Shown piece after piece: positions 21,479 through 33,285 of a DNA stretch of 64,000 nucleotides (position 1 is the stretch's first letter; each line of letters opens with the position of its first letter). Both the position numbers and the translations under genes were made by a program. Source of the DNA: Eutreptiella sp. 'Long Island Sound 2002'. Lineage: Eukaryota > Euglenozoa > Euglenophyceae > Eutreptiales > Eutreptiaceae. The stretch is taken from contig OZ038387.1 of the NCBI GenBank assembly GCA_964036045.1, positions 20,165,348 to 20,229,347 of the forward strand, read 5' to 3'. Under the pieces are notes generated by a model. It was not told where the DNA came from. It saw nothing but the letters and a program-made list of their open reading frames with translations, and searched no databases.

Positions 21479-21892
21479 CAATTGGCCCGTCACTTTCTTG
21501 AAAATGGACTGGCGGCCCTTCAGGTAAACCTGAATGAGATCCAGGTGGAATTGTTTGCGAGCCAACAACAGCACATCATGCAGTTGTACTGCTCGAAACA
21601 ATTGAACAATGCTTTCCGTTTCTTCTGGAAAGCAATGGGCCTAGCGTATGCTAACCGTCCCTTCTCGCTGCTCGCGAAGGTTCTAACCAAAATCGCTTAT
21701 GAAGGAGGAAGGGTTGTCATGTGCACCCCTGACTGCGGCTGCTCTGGTGAACATGCTTACTGGCGCCGTATGCTAGATCGAATGACCGTGGGAAGAGTGC
21801 AACTCCCCGACGGCCCCATCTATGTGCCTGAGGACTCAGACACAGCTATGCAGGCCCCTGAGTGGGCCAGTTTCCTGTCAATCGTTGATGGA
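21479..21892 (+). other. Degenerate Dam-like domain in element D pol
   Basis: Between protease and RT, collinear with the E domain: VELFAS, a helix to FRFFW, MGLAYANRPF (NRPF at 21653-21664 in place of NPPF), then GGRVVMCTPDCG and a C-terminal block PDGPIYVPE..EWASFLSIVDG. Loss of one proline of the catalytic motif suggests a structural rather than enzymatic role. Confidence 0.45.
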
Positions 21893-24567
21893 TGTCTCAA
21901 TCCTGTACCCCTGTGTGACCTAGACCAGGTGCTACTGAAAGAGGTCATGGCCAAAAATCGTGGCCTGACCCTTTCTGATCTCCAAAACCGATCTCCTGAG
22001 CACCTATCTGCCACACTTACAGGGTGTGAATCTCCCGATGGCTATCTGGAACCTGCAGCTGTTAAGGAGGATGCTGACGACCAACTGTCTGAGATCGCCA
22101 GCACTATTCCTCCTGTTGATCCCAGCTGTGTTGACCTAAAACACAGTGCCTTCCTGGCCCGGCTGTTGCTGGAGGAGGTAGATCTAGAGTCAATGTCAGA
22201 ACCCGCTCCCCATGTTGGGAAGCCAGTGCTACACATGCAGCCTATGCACACAGGTGAACCCGTGGCCCGGAGTCCTGATGCTCTGGCGCGGCCTGCTTCT
22301 AATAACATGCCACTGTCTGAGCATGACACTCAGGAACTCTGGCGGCTGTTGTACCTGAAGGCCGAAGGTATTGAGCGCCAAGAGCGGCTGCAATGCCTCA
22401 GACAGACCTGGAAATCCTCCATCTGGTCTGAGGAGGACGATGATTCCTATACGCTGCCTGATCCTGAGATTCCGCTGGTGTATTCTCTGCACTATGGGCA
22501 GCAATGTCCCCCTCAGTGGGACGATGGTTCTGTGCCTGCCGAAACTGCTGATCGGCAGAAAAAGAAAGAACATGGAAAGAGCAACCTCCATGCTGAGGAG
22601 GCTTTCCTGCAGAAACTCGAGAGTCTTAACCTTGATCCCCGACTGACGAAACTGCTGATAACCTATGAGGAGGTGTTCGGCGCCTTGCCGCCCCCCTTCA
22701 CTTGTACAAAACCGGTCCAGATGGACCTGAAACTGAAACCTGAATTTGAAAAGACGCGAGTGGGGCGTCGTCCCTATCCCGCTCCACAGGAACAGGTTGA
22801 AGAAATCGAGCGCCAGATCCAGGAATGTATTGATGCTGGCCTCGTTGAAGAATATAAGAAGGGGGACTACCCCCATCACTGCAGTCCCTGTTTCCTGGTT
22901 GCCAAACCAGGGTCGACTCCCCTACGACTGGTCGTTGACTATGGTGAGGTCAACAAGAAAGCCCAAAACCACTCAGGGAGTATTCCTAACATGAAAAATA
23001 CCTTGGAGCGTATTGCCAAGTGCAGGTACAAGACCAAAATGGACGAACACTCTTGTTTCTGGCAGGTGGACCTAACCGCCGCAGCTCAGGAACTGCTGGC
23101 TTTTATAACCCGTAAGGGCCGTGTCTTTAAGTGGAAGGTTATGCCTTTCGGGGCCGCTAATGCCCCAGCGCTTTTCCAAGAGCTAATGAACAAAATTTTG
23201 TACATACTGAGGCGCAGGCCTCTAGTACAGGAGTTGATTTCTCGGGGTGCAGAAATGGGGGCCCACATCGACGACGTCACTTTGGGTACTAATACCCAAG
23301 AGGACCATGTCCTTCTCCTCCGTGAATTTTTCATTGTTTGTCAAGAAAATCATCTCCGAATCAAACTCGAAAAATGTGAGTTTTTGAAAGAGGAGATGGA
23401 ATATTTGGGTTTCGACGTGGGGTATGGTTGGTGGAAACCAGCCGCGTCTAAGATGCAGCCCCTACAGGACATGCAGATTCACGATGACCCTGAGAAGGGT
23501 CTACACGACGTGAGGAGTTTTGCGGGCGTGTGTAATTTCTATCTGCGTCACATCCACAATTTTACTTTACTCCTCTGCGCCCCTCACTGACCTAACCAAG
23601 AAAACTACTCCCTGGAGGTGGACCGCCAGAGAGGAAGAGTGTTTCCAGGAGTTGAAGAAGAAGATTGCCTCCTCCAACTGCCTGGGAGTACCCCGCCCTA
23701 AGGACGAGATAGTCCTGATCACTGATGCCAGTGATGCAGGGGGGGGTGGTACGATCTACCAATGGCAGGAGCTTAACCGCGCTGAACTAACCCACTGCCA
23801 TTATCGTACTAGTGGACTGATCCGTGATGGTTTGTTGAAACATGACTGTCCTACCAGTGAGTGGCGGCTGGTGCCACTGGGACACTGGATTTGGAAATGG
23901 AACCAAGCGCGTTCCAATTACAGCACCTATGACCAGCAACTCCTGGCCGGTATTTTGGTGCTTTCGTCACAATCCCGACTCCTGGGATCTAACCCTATTG
24001 TCTGGCTGTGTGACCAGGAGCCTGTGAAGTCTTTTCAGAAGGGCCCACCACCAGAGAAAGCAAAGCTAAAGCGGTGGTGGACTTACCTGAGCCAGTTCAG
24101 GCTGACAGTTCATCATATCCCCGGTATAAAAAATGAACTGTCTGACTATATATCGCGCAACAACTTGGATGCGCTTATAGGTGAGAGCTCTGAGGCGCTC
24201 GCCAGAGAGGCTTTCCAGGGTATGGATGTCCAGCTTGACCTGTCCATGCGCACTGCTGGAATCCTGGAGGGTTGGAGTCTAACCGACTATCAGTCAGAGT
24301 ATAAAGAAATTCTCCAAACCCTCAGCACTGGTCTCGAACCCCGTGTCATTGACGGGCACCAGTGGTATAAAAACAATCAGTACCTCTTCTACGAGGACCG
24401 AATTGTGGTGCCTGAGGCACGACTGGATGCGTGCCTACAGTGGTCCCATCTCAGTTCTGGTCACACTGGCGCTAATCGCTCAGTGGACTTCTTCCGTGAG
24501 TGGTTCTACTCTAGTCTAACCCTGACTGAACTGAGGTCGCGTACGCAGACCATTGTGGATGCTTGTG

Positions 24568-24571
24568 GCTG
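24568..24571. repeat. Target-site duplication of A, left copy (GCTG)
   Basis: GCTG recurs at 56649-56652; the uninterrupted relic at 1-945 shows TGTGGCTGTCACGCC at this site. Confidence 0.9.
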
Positions 24572-25736
24572 TAAAGAAGGTCCCTACCAGGACCGGCCCC
24601 TGCTGTGCCCCTTCCGCCTGTAATCCCTGCTGATTTGCTCCTGATCAATGCTTGCATTTCTCAAAGTCCTGGGTCCAAAATCCAAAAATATAGAAAATAA
24701 AATCCTCCTTCACCCCTGAACAGCAACCAGATCCCTCAAATACAGCAATAGCCCAATCCACAATCCAAATTCACACTGCGGGCTTCCGTTCAGCACACCG
24801 GTCGTCCCACGGTGGCGGGCATGTACAAGAATTGCACCAAAGAGGAAAGCCCTGAAATTGGCATATGAAAACAAATAAAGCAAAGTTGGGGAAAGAGGTG
24901 AACATACACATTCACAGCCATAAACCCCTCATTCCCTGGACTCAAGACCTTCCCTTGACTCACCAACATATTGCCCTGAACCAGGTCAAATGAGATGGCT
25001 GAATGCCATGTGTCACAAGTCACTACACGAACCCCAAAAATGTGTTCACTCCCAGGCTTCTGAATCCTAGCCCAATAGGGGAGGTGGCGTGTCATGGCCT
25101 AGAGTGGCACTCAGGACCATGCCCTACCCTGACATAACCTTGGTTGGACTTGGAGTCGAATGGGCTTGGAGAGCTGCCCCATGAAGATGACCTCACAACA
25201 TGGCAAAATCAGGCAAATCACACCATTAGGCCCAAAAGTCAATTATATACTCAAAAATGCATAGGGCAAATATCCAAATGCTCCATACATGTGTCAAACC
25301 GGAAGTTAGCATACAAGGGTGATATAGACCAAAGGTCCATGCCCAAGAATATCCCATCATTGCCTCCGAAACCCGTCCGGTTATGTACATGACATGCTTC
25401 ACAAGTCAACTCATGAATTTGAGACCTAATTTTGTGAGGCCTTGTGTGCCAAGCCAAGGTGACCACGTGATCCGACATATGGTGAGGTGCAACACCGAAG
25501 CATATGCCAACATATAAGGAACATACCATAGTTCACGGATCTCTAGGCACGTTACTGTTAGCCGACCAGTTGAACACATAAAACACAAGAAGGAGCTTAA
25601 AATGAGGTCAAAAACATGAAAATATGTCCAAATACAAAGTTGTCATGATAGTATATCTCTATGCTCACCCATGATATCCGCGCATGGTTCAATATACAAA
25701 TGATTGGAACCATTTGCGAACAATTCCCCCACTTGG
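24572..25736 (-). repeat. Element A 3' LTR, first half
   Basis: It matches the first half of 54291-56648. It is interrupted after ..CCACTTGG by element B and resumes at 42869. Confidence 0.95.
25733..25736. repeat. Target-site duplication of B, left copy (TTGG)
   Basis: TTGG recurs at 42865-42868; intact LTR copies read CACTTGGATCC here. Confidence 0.9.
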
Positions 25737-28093
25737 TAAAGAAGGTCCCTACCAGGACCGGCCCCCGCTGTGCCCCTTCCGCCTGTAACCCCTGCTGATT
25801 TAATCCGGATCAACGATTGCATTCCTCAATTTCCAGGGTCCAGATCCAAAAATATAGAAATAAAATCCTCCTTCAACCCTGAAACAGCAACCAGATCCCA
25901 CAAGTACAGCAATAACCCAATTCACAATCCAAATCAGGCTGCGGGCTTTCGTTCAGCACATCGATGGTCTCACGATGGCGGGCATGTACAAGAATTGCAC
26001 CAAGGAAGAAAGCCCTGAAATTGGCATATGAACACAAATAAAGCAAAGTTGGGGAAAGAGGCAAACATACACATTCACAGCCATAAACCCATCATTGCCT
26101 GGACTCAAGACCTTCCCTTGACTCACCAACATATTACCCTGAACCAGGTCAAATGATATGGCTGAATGCCATGTGTCACAAGTAAATACACAAACCCCAA
26201 AAATGTGTTCACTCCCAAGCCTCTAAATCCTAGCCCAATAAGGGAGGTGGCGTGTCATGGCCTAGAGTGGCACTCAGGACCATGCCCTACCCTGACATAA
26301 CCTTGGTTGGACTTGGAGTCGATTAGGCTTGGAGAAATGACCTATGAGTTTGAACTCATAACATGCCAAAAAACTGCCAATTCACACCATATTGGCCATA
26401 TATCACATATATGCTCAAAATTGAAGTTACCCCTTATCCGAAGGCTCAAAGTATGCATGGAATCGAAGTCTACTTTTCATGGAGGATAGAGACCAAAGGC
26501 CAATGCCCATGTACATCCCCACTTTACCCTCGAAACCCCTTCGGATATGGGCGCCACGCACTGCCCAAGTCAGCCCATGATTTTGAGACCAATTCTTGTA
26601 ATCTCTCGTGCGCCAAGCCAAATGGAGTACGCAATCCGGCATATGGTGGTGTTCAACTCCAAAGCATATGCCAACATATGAACAACATACCATGGTCCGA
26701 CTCTCCATAGGCTTCTTGCTGTTTGCTGACCAGGTAAGTACACAAAACGCAAAAATGAGCAAAAATTGAGGTCAAAAACATGAAAATATGACCAAATACA
26801 AAGTTGTCATGATAGTATATCTCTATGCTCACCCATGATATCCGCTCATGATTCCATACACAAATGATTGGTACCATTTGCGAACAATTCCCCCACTTGG
26901 ATCCCCTATCGGGCGCATGGAGATACCTTCGCTACTAATATCTACATGCCCCATGAAAATGGGAGTGCACCCATGGATCTCGTTGTCAAACATACCATGA
27001 GCAATACATACGCGGTAGACTTGGTCTAGCGCTTTGAAATCCACAATTGAGACATGGGCAAAACCCTTGTCACGTATGGCTCCCTATCTCTGCGGCCACA
27101 CGAAGATATATAACATGGGCGTGAGCATATCAAGACATATACCATGCATATAAAATATACCCTCAAAAGTGGCTCCCACCATGATATGCCATGTCCCTCC
27201 ATTGGCATAACTTCACGTTAAAAATACGTAGGAACCCAAGGAAAGTTGCTATGCAACCCCAACACTCATGCGGCACACTCGAAAGTCGCATTAAAATATT
27301 CGGTTGCACGGTCCAAGAGATATATATCACTTTATACCCTCTTGACCCTTTTCCCTTGCTACACCGGGCATGTGTGCGCACCAAAGGCGTTTGATGCTTC
27401 CTAAATTAAGTTGAGACTAAGGCGCTTGCAACCCAACCTTCCTTATTCTAATTCCTCACACTCGCGCGTAGATATGATCCTTCAAAGTGGTCCCACGATT
27501 CGCTTTTGTTTCCCTTATATCTCCAAGTCAAATGGGTGGCAAGTGTAAGGGAAACCTGATTCGGACATAGGGAAAGGAGTACGACCAATCGAAGAAGTCC
27601 AAAATCAAGTGCGGCGATGTCGAAGTCGAAAATCCGATTTCGACATCGCGAAAAATTCAGATTAAAATTTCGAGTGCTTATTTAGAAAATTGCGGAAGCA
27701 ACGAACCCTTTGCTGATGGAATCTGACCCTTCAACGGAGTATCCGCCAAAATATCTGGAAAAAACAGTTAACCAATCGGTTAACGCAAAATCGCGAGCCA
27801 ACTGACAGTCGCCGATACATTGACCATCAGAACGAAAGGCTGAAAAATTACGGAAACATTATGATAATAAAACCCTGTTGATTCCTGATATTCAGATATA
27901 TAAATCTCCGCTGGCGGTGCCCCGGTACTGAATATTGCCGCTCATAGCCGCAATGACCAAACCTATCACACTATCACATCGGGTTAGGTCAGGTGGATGG
28001 GAGAGTATGATATCAGCCAATGGCGGCTTGCCGGCACATAGATACACACCCCAAGTGACCCCAAGATGGCCACGGGGGTCCGAACCGGCTTCA
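25737..28093 (-). repeat. Element B 3' LTR
   Basis: 2357 bp, paired with 40509-42864. Non-coding except that its left end repeats the first codons of gag. A TATATAAATC stretch at 27896-27905 could be the U3 TATA box when read on the minus strand. Confidence 0.95.
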
Positions 28094-28104
28094 CCCCCCT
28101 TCTC
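28094..28104 (-). promoter_or_regulatory. Element B polypurine tract
   Basis: The minus strand reads GAGAAGGGGGG immediately before the TGAAG start of the LTR. Confidence 0.85.
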
Positions 28105-28487
28105 AGAGCGTTGTTACCGCTCGGAAGTCATTGAAGAGAGGACGGGAGGACCCCAATGGGCTCCAACCCCCCCCTCCATGTCCCAAGGACACATGGAGGC
28201 CCCACACACGTCGTAGGCGTCCCCCATGCCCCAAGGGAGGGGTGAGGACACTGATACTCAGCGCCCTACGCCATATCCGGTCTCCACTTGATCTACAACA
28301 TGGACCAAGGGGATCAAAGATAGAAAAACGTCGTCGGTCGACCTAAATAAGTATACCACAGTGAAATATATACGTGGAGATCGAGTGAAGGGGGTATGTG
28401 GCCAATCAAGGCCGAAAAATCCTCGGATGAAGGCCCTCACCCGTCTCCTCAATCACAGAAACAAACAAAATGCCAAGGGGGGATCCA

Positions 28488-30356
28488 TTACGGTGCTACA
28501 GCAGCAACCAAATGGACCAATACGTCCTTGACATCCAAAGAAATACCCTTTTTCTTTAGGTAGTCCATCCAGACCGTGGTATACCTCGGCACAAAACTGC
28601 TCGGAGGTTCCCACGAATCTCTGGAGGCGGCGAATCCCTTCCATCGGACTCTATAAAGCCTTCCCCCAGGCGTCCCCGGGTCCGGCTTGTCCGCCAGGAT
28701 CTTCTCCGCGGTGAAATCGTCATCCTCACCCTCGTCGTCCGAGTCCACATCGCCGGCCGTGAACTCGAAGGTGACGGGACGTCCGCTGGGGTCTGGTGCT
28801 CGGGGACGAAGCTGGGTATGGTCGCGGTCCAGGATCTTGTTGTGTCTTGGAGAGCATACTTCTGGACCTTTCCCTGCTTGAAGTACTTGGCCCTCTTGTC
28901 ATGCTCGTCCTGAAGTGCCTTGCACACCTTGGCCGCCGTGTCGTCCGCCTCAGCCATCATAGCGTTCGCATCCCCGGCCACTTTGCCATGGTTCATCCAC
29001 GGGAGAGTGCGTGACACTCGATCCCGTAGGAACAGGATGCGATGGGGCGACAGTCCAGTGGGTCCCGGAAGGTCGTGATACGCCTGGAGCACTCTCCACA
29101 GCGAGTTATGCCAGTTCCGGCCCGGTTCATCAATGTGCAGCTGGCGGAACTTCTCGAACATCTACCGCCCGGCCACCTCAGCATGGCCATTCGACCGGCT
29201 GTGGTACGCCACGGTCTTGGCGTGCCGAATCACCATGTGCTTGCACATCGTCTTGAACCACGTCCCCACGAATTGACTGCCCCGATCGCTGCAGATGACA
29301 GCTGGGACATCGAAAATCGTCAGCCAATGCCTGATCATGGCATTAGCGACGGTCTTGGCCTGCAACCCCACTCCATGCTTGTCCTTCTTGTCCTTCTTCT
29401 TGGACTTCTTGCCAGGGACCGCCACGATATACCCACTGTGCCTATCCACCGCCAGGATGACACAGTCGTAGGTCTCTCCTTCCACGGTGACCTCAGGCAT
29501 GGCGAATACATCCATGGCCACGGACCGCAGAGGGGCCTCCGGTATAGCCGTATACACCGGGTTGCCCGCTGTGGAGTGATTGGGGCTCTTCGTGGCCCGA
29601 CACACGGCACAGTCGCTGCAGTACCTATCCAGGATGGCGTAGTACCCCGGAGGGAACTTGAAGCGCCACTCCAGGTCCTGCTGCATCTTGTCTCGGCCAG
29701 GGTGCATGAGCTGGGCGTTGTGCCAATGGTCAATGAGCTCCTCCACTCGGTTTTCGGGCACCAGCAGCTTGTCCTTGAGGAACAACTTGTCGCCATCCTC
29801 GGTCAAGCCCTCAGGCCACTCGTCGTCCGACGGGGCGCTCACGGCATTCCAGTACTTGCTCCAGTGCTCGGATGCCGCGTAGTCATCCGACCAGTCCTCT
29901 GTGAGCACCGACCTGACTAGCTCTACAGGGGCCACCATCCATTGCTCGAGGGTTTCCTCTCGAATAGCTTGGACGCGGGCAGCCCGGAACTTGGCCAGGT
30001 CCGTACGGTTCGCCATCACCACGAAGCACTTGACCCCCTCTTGCTCCATGACCTTCTCCATCTCGATGATGCGTTTGGCCTCCTCGGTTTCCTCGGCGTC
30101 CCCATGGCTGGATATGTCCATCCAAGCCTTCCCCGCGGGGTAGGCCCATCGACTGAGGCAATCCGCCACAGTGTTGTCCTTCCCCGGGACATATACGACG
30201 CTGAGGTCGAACTTGGCGAACGTCTCATCTGTTGCTTTTGGAGGATGGAGTCGATCAGGGGAAGCGAGTACGAGTCGTGCTCGGTCTGCTCGTTCAAACC
30301 TCTGTAATCAACCACCAACCTCCACTCGCCCTTCTCCTTCTTGGGCACGATGAAGG
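28488..30356 (-). pseudogene. Element B pol, 3' part: RT remnant, RNase H end, integrase, chromodomain
   Basis: On the minus strand a short RT N-terminal piece (FIVPKKEKGEWRLVVDYRGL, then LPLIDSILQKQQ, 30230-30356) is joined near 30226 straight to the RNase H end. Compared with element A this removes about 988 bp (A 46504-47491), including the catalytic FVDD. Integrase follows: HHCC region (HPGRDKMQQ, CSDCAVC), core (MDVFAMPEV, CSDRGSQFVGTW, GHAEVAG). TAG at 29162-29164 stands where A has CAG. A 121-bp deletion at 28841/28842 then shifts the frame, but the chromodomain (LYRVRWKGFAASRDSWEPP, 28488-28750) is preserved to its TAA. It cannot encode a working polymerase. Confidence 0.9.
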
Positions 30357-30361
30357 CTGGG
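30357..30361. repeat. Target-site duplication of C, left copy (CTGGG)
   Basis: Matches 35396-35400; element A has a single GGCTGGGCTGGCC at this site. Confidence 0.95.
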
Positions 30362-31108
30362 TGTAAGTTCACCCTTTGTGGTGCGCTCGGTTCACATGGC
30401 CATTGTCTGGCGGTAGCTCCGTGTTCTGGACCCTTGGGTAGTCCGAGCGGCAGTGAAGGGGAACCTTGGGGTGCTTCCTGGCCCTGGTGCTTGGGGCCCG
30501 GCGACTCTGCGGCGCTTGCCCATGTAGGTGGCAACAGGCGTGGAGTGGACCTATTTTGAGGTGCTTGCTTCTGCCGTAGTTTGCTGCCCCACTTATTGTT
30601 TGAAGACCATATCATGATTCTCCTGCTGAGTCTCCGGCTGAGACAAAATCACAGTTTGAGAAAATAGTTGGGAGGAACAAGGGAAGCGACGGCAAAGACC
30701 AAAGCTGCAGTACTTATACTGATTTGTTATTCCGGTTGTCACGTAGGTCCACAACGCCAGAGACAATACATGGGCTTACAACACCCCTGAGCAACACAAA
30801 CAGGCAAATATGTACATCTCTGTCAGATACAAACTTTGCAATAAAATCCCCACAAGCAGAAACATTGCGTAGCACTCTTGGTGTGCTGTCCTGGCTATCC
30901 TGCCGAGCATTCTCATCATTTCATGATACTGTACATGCGTAGGAATAGCACGTGTGCGCGTCTGTCAAAGGCGTCGCGCTTCAATTAAGTCGTCGTACTG
31001 CCTGGAGGTGAAGGCAAAAAATATGCGTGGTATGAATTGTAGGTGTATATAAGATCAGCACTTGTTGTTGGATCGGGTGTCTGGCTTTGGTGGGCGACCG
31101 CAGTTACA
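30362..31108 (-). repeat. Element C 3' LTR
   Basis: 747 bp; identical to 34649-35395 apart from TGTAAG versus TGTAGG at the tip, as far as I can compare by eye. Confidence 0.95.
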
Positions 31109-31118
31109 CCCCCCTACC
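31109..31118 (-). promoter_or_regulatory. Element C polypurine tract
   Basis: The minus strand reads GGTAGGGGGG immediately upstream of the 3' LTR. Confidence 0.75.
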
Positions 31119-33285
31119 AGGACGCACCCACGGGGGTGAGGCCGATACGCACAGAGTAATGCGGTCGGCCACACCTGGCACACGGGTCAAGCAATTCAAC
31201 TACCTATCTCACTAACGAGTGGTTGGCAGCTCACTGCTGGTTCATGTATACCCTCGACAGCTGTGGTGTTACCTATCAACTTCCGGGTTTACACGTGTGT
31301 CCCACAAAACAATGACTCTTTTTGCGGCTGTGGTTTGACCTATCAACCTGGTTGTGGTTTGACCTATGAACCTGACACATCGCAGCATGCCATGCATACA
31401 CTGGAATTGTCGCTGCATGACAGTCAAAAGAGCTGTATATATTGATTGTAATTTATGGAGTGATGCTGCGGATGATGATGAATGATGATGCATGATGATG
31501 AATCGATAGACTGCTGATAAACTCCTGATGAATTGATAAAGTGCTGAATGATGAATGATGAATGATGGATGAAACTGATGACATGAATGACACTGACATG
31601 ATTGCTGAGATTAACTGCTGATTGAAATTGTAACTGAAATTCCAAACCTCCTGAATGCTCCATTTTCTCTAGCGTACCCAAACTGAGGTATGTACAAGCG
31701 ACAGTGGCGCCTGAAGCTGCCACACAGATACATGGCTGGAGGACAGAAAGAATGTGCGAAAAAATGTCGGTATATGCGGGTGAGCAAAGGGATCAAGTGT
31801 ACATTCTGCGGCTCTGCTGTGATTGTGGTGTCCGTGGGGTCTTTTCCCTCTTTGCCTGCTGTGGTTGTGGGATCTGTGGGGTCTTTGCTGCAATGCTGCC
31901 ACGGCCTGATACCCGGCAGCTAAGACCCACCAAACAAACACGTGGATTTCTTGTCTCTCCGAACGAGTACAAGTCAGCCCTACTCCGGCAAGAGTAACTA
32001 GTTGCGTGTTGCCGCACGTCAACCGGCTTGTGTCCATAACGCAATGGCTAATTCAGACGCAGGTAGTGTGCAGAGCTAAAGTGGCGTGGAGTGGTGTCCG
32101 CTGTGGTAGTACCTATCAGCGCGAGACCCTGGTAATACCTATGAGTCCCCAGACAAGAACAAAGTGGACACTGTGGTACAACCTATCAGTGTCTGTGATC
32201 TGAGTCGCCAAACAGAAGTAGACTTGTCGGAAGAAAACTGGATTGTATGGGTCGCCGATGTACAGCAATTGAGTGGGTTAATCCTCTGCCCAACTACCAT
32301 CAAGTCGGAAGAAAACTGGATTGTATGGGTCGCCAATGTACAGCAATTGAGTGGGTTAATCCTCAGCTCAACTACCGTCATGGTCACTTCTTCAAGTCAT
32401 GTGTCATGTGTCATGTGAACTGTCATTCTTGATGCACTGAGCGTGGATGGTGAAAGATGTGAAAGGTTGTTACCGAGTTCTGACCATTCGTAACTCACTT
32501 ACAGGTTGGAAGGGCAAACAGAACGACGATGGACTGTTGACCTTGTAGGAACAATAAAACAAACCAACAAACAGACCAAGACCTGGACAAATCAAACATG
32601 TAAGGAAAGGGAGGAACAGCACTTCAGGCACTTCAGGGCTGGTTTGTACAAGGGAGCTGGATACAAGGTCGTACACCTGTATTGCTGTCGACGCACTGCA
32701 GCACCACCTCTTTCCAGGACGAAGGCATTTTGAACCGACATGGCATGGCTTGAGGAAAGGATGAGTGGAGAGAAACGAAATGTTCAGCCCTGATACCCAG
32801 CGTTGTTCAATGATGACACTTAGGAATGCTCTGAAATTTCCAGCCTTGAAACTTCAGGACCTCAAGCGTTCACTGCAGGTTATCAAAACTTCAGACAAGC
32901 AAACAGACATCAGGTTACCACAACCTGCTCCCAAGAATTAACCCTAAAAAATTGTGGACTCAAGTTCAACTCAACCAAGGCTATCTGGTCGCCACCCCCA
33001 GGCCATTGAGCTGGTACCTGGACAGCGCCGTGGCAAGCCCAGCACCACTAGTTGAAGAGGAAAAGCAAAAAGGAAGGGGGAATCATCCGTCAACAGCAAT
33101 ACTTCCCACTCCGTGAGTTTTAGTAAGAGTTGGACGGCCTTCGAACGCTTGGCCCAGCACTAGCAAGCACTGCCCCTCGCTCGCACAGGGGTCCAATGGC
33201 GAGCGGAGGAAGTGAGCAGCTGTCGTGGCGAAGGGGTACAAAGGGTCGTCGAAGCAATAATGCACTGTACAGAAGTCAACAAACT
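31119..33285 (-). other. Element C long non-coding region with repeated motifs
   Basis: 2.2 kb without a credible ORF. It holds full copies of TGTGGTNNNACCTATSAR at 31262, 31329, 31353, 32102 and 32172, with a partial one at 32129. Also present are an ATGATGAATG-rich stretch (31465-31575) and a 78-bp tandem duplication (32226-32381). The repeats could be packaging or regulatory signals. Confidence 0.6.
32226..32381 (+). repeat. 78-bp tandem duplication in element C
   Basis: Two units starting GTCGGAAGAAAACTGG at 32226 and 32304, with a few differences toward their right ends. Confidence 0.9.

Larger units (their letters stand above)
21029..24571 (+). pseudogene. Element D pol, 5' part: protease, Dam-like domain, RT, RNase H, integrase zinc region
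   Basis: Read in frame from the gag UAG. Protease has LDTGATLSIV (DTG at 21107-21115). A Dam-like domain occupies 21479-21892. A spacer of about 220 residues leads to RT: LRLVVDYGEVNKK, the motif-A equivalent CFWQVDLTAAAQ, PFGAANAPALFQ and the catalytic box HIDD, with His for the usual Tyr. A frameshift near 23570 separates RT from the connection/RNase H part (ITDASDAGGGG, YDQQLLAG, WLCDQEPVKS). Next come HHIPGIKNELSDYISR and the integrase zinc region (SHLSSGHTGANRSVDFF, IVDACGC). Coding is cut at 24571 by element A, inside the CX2C of the zinc finger, and resumes in frame at 56653. Confidence 0.85.

Noticed and set aside
30016-30615. Minus-strand ORF joining the C LTR start to B RT sequence
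   Set aside because: Read-out of the C ORF start from its 3' LTR into B; an incidental fusion.
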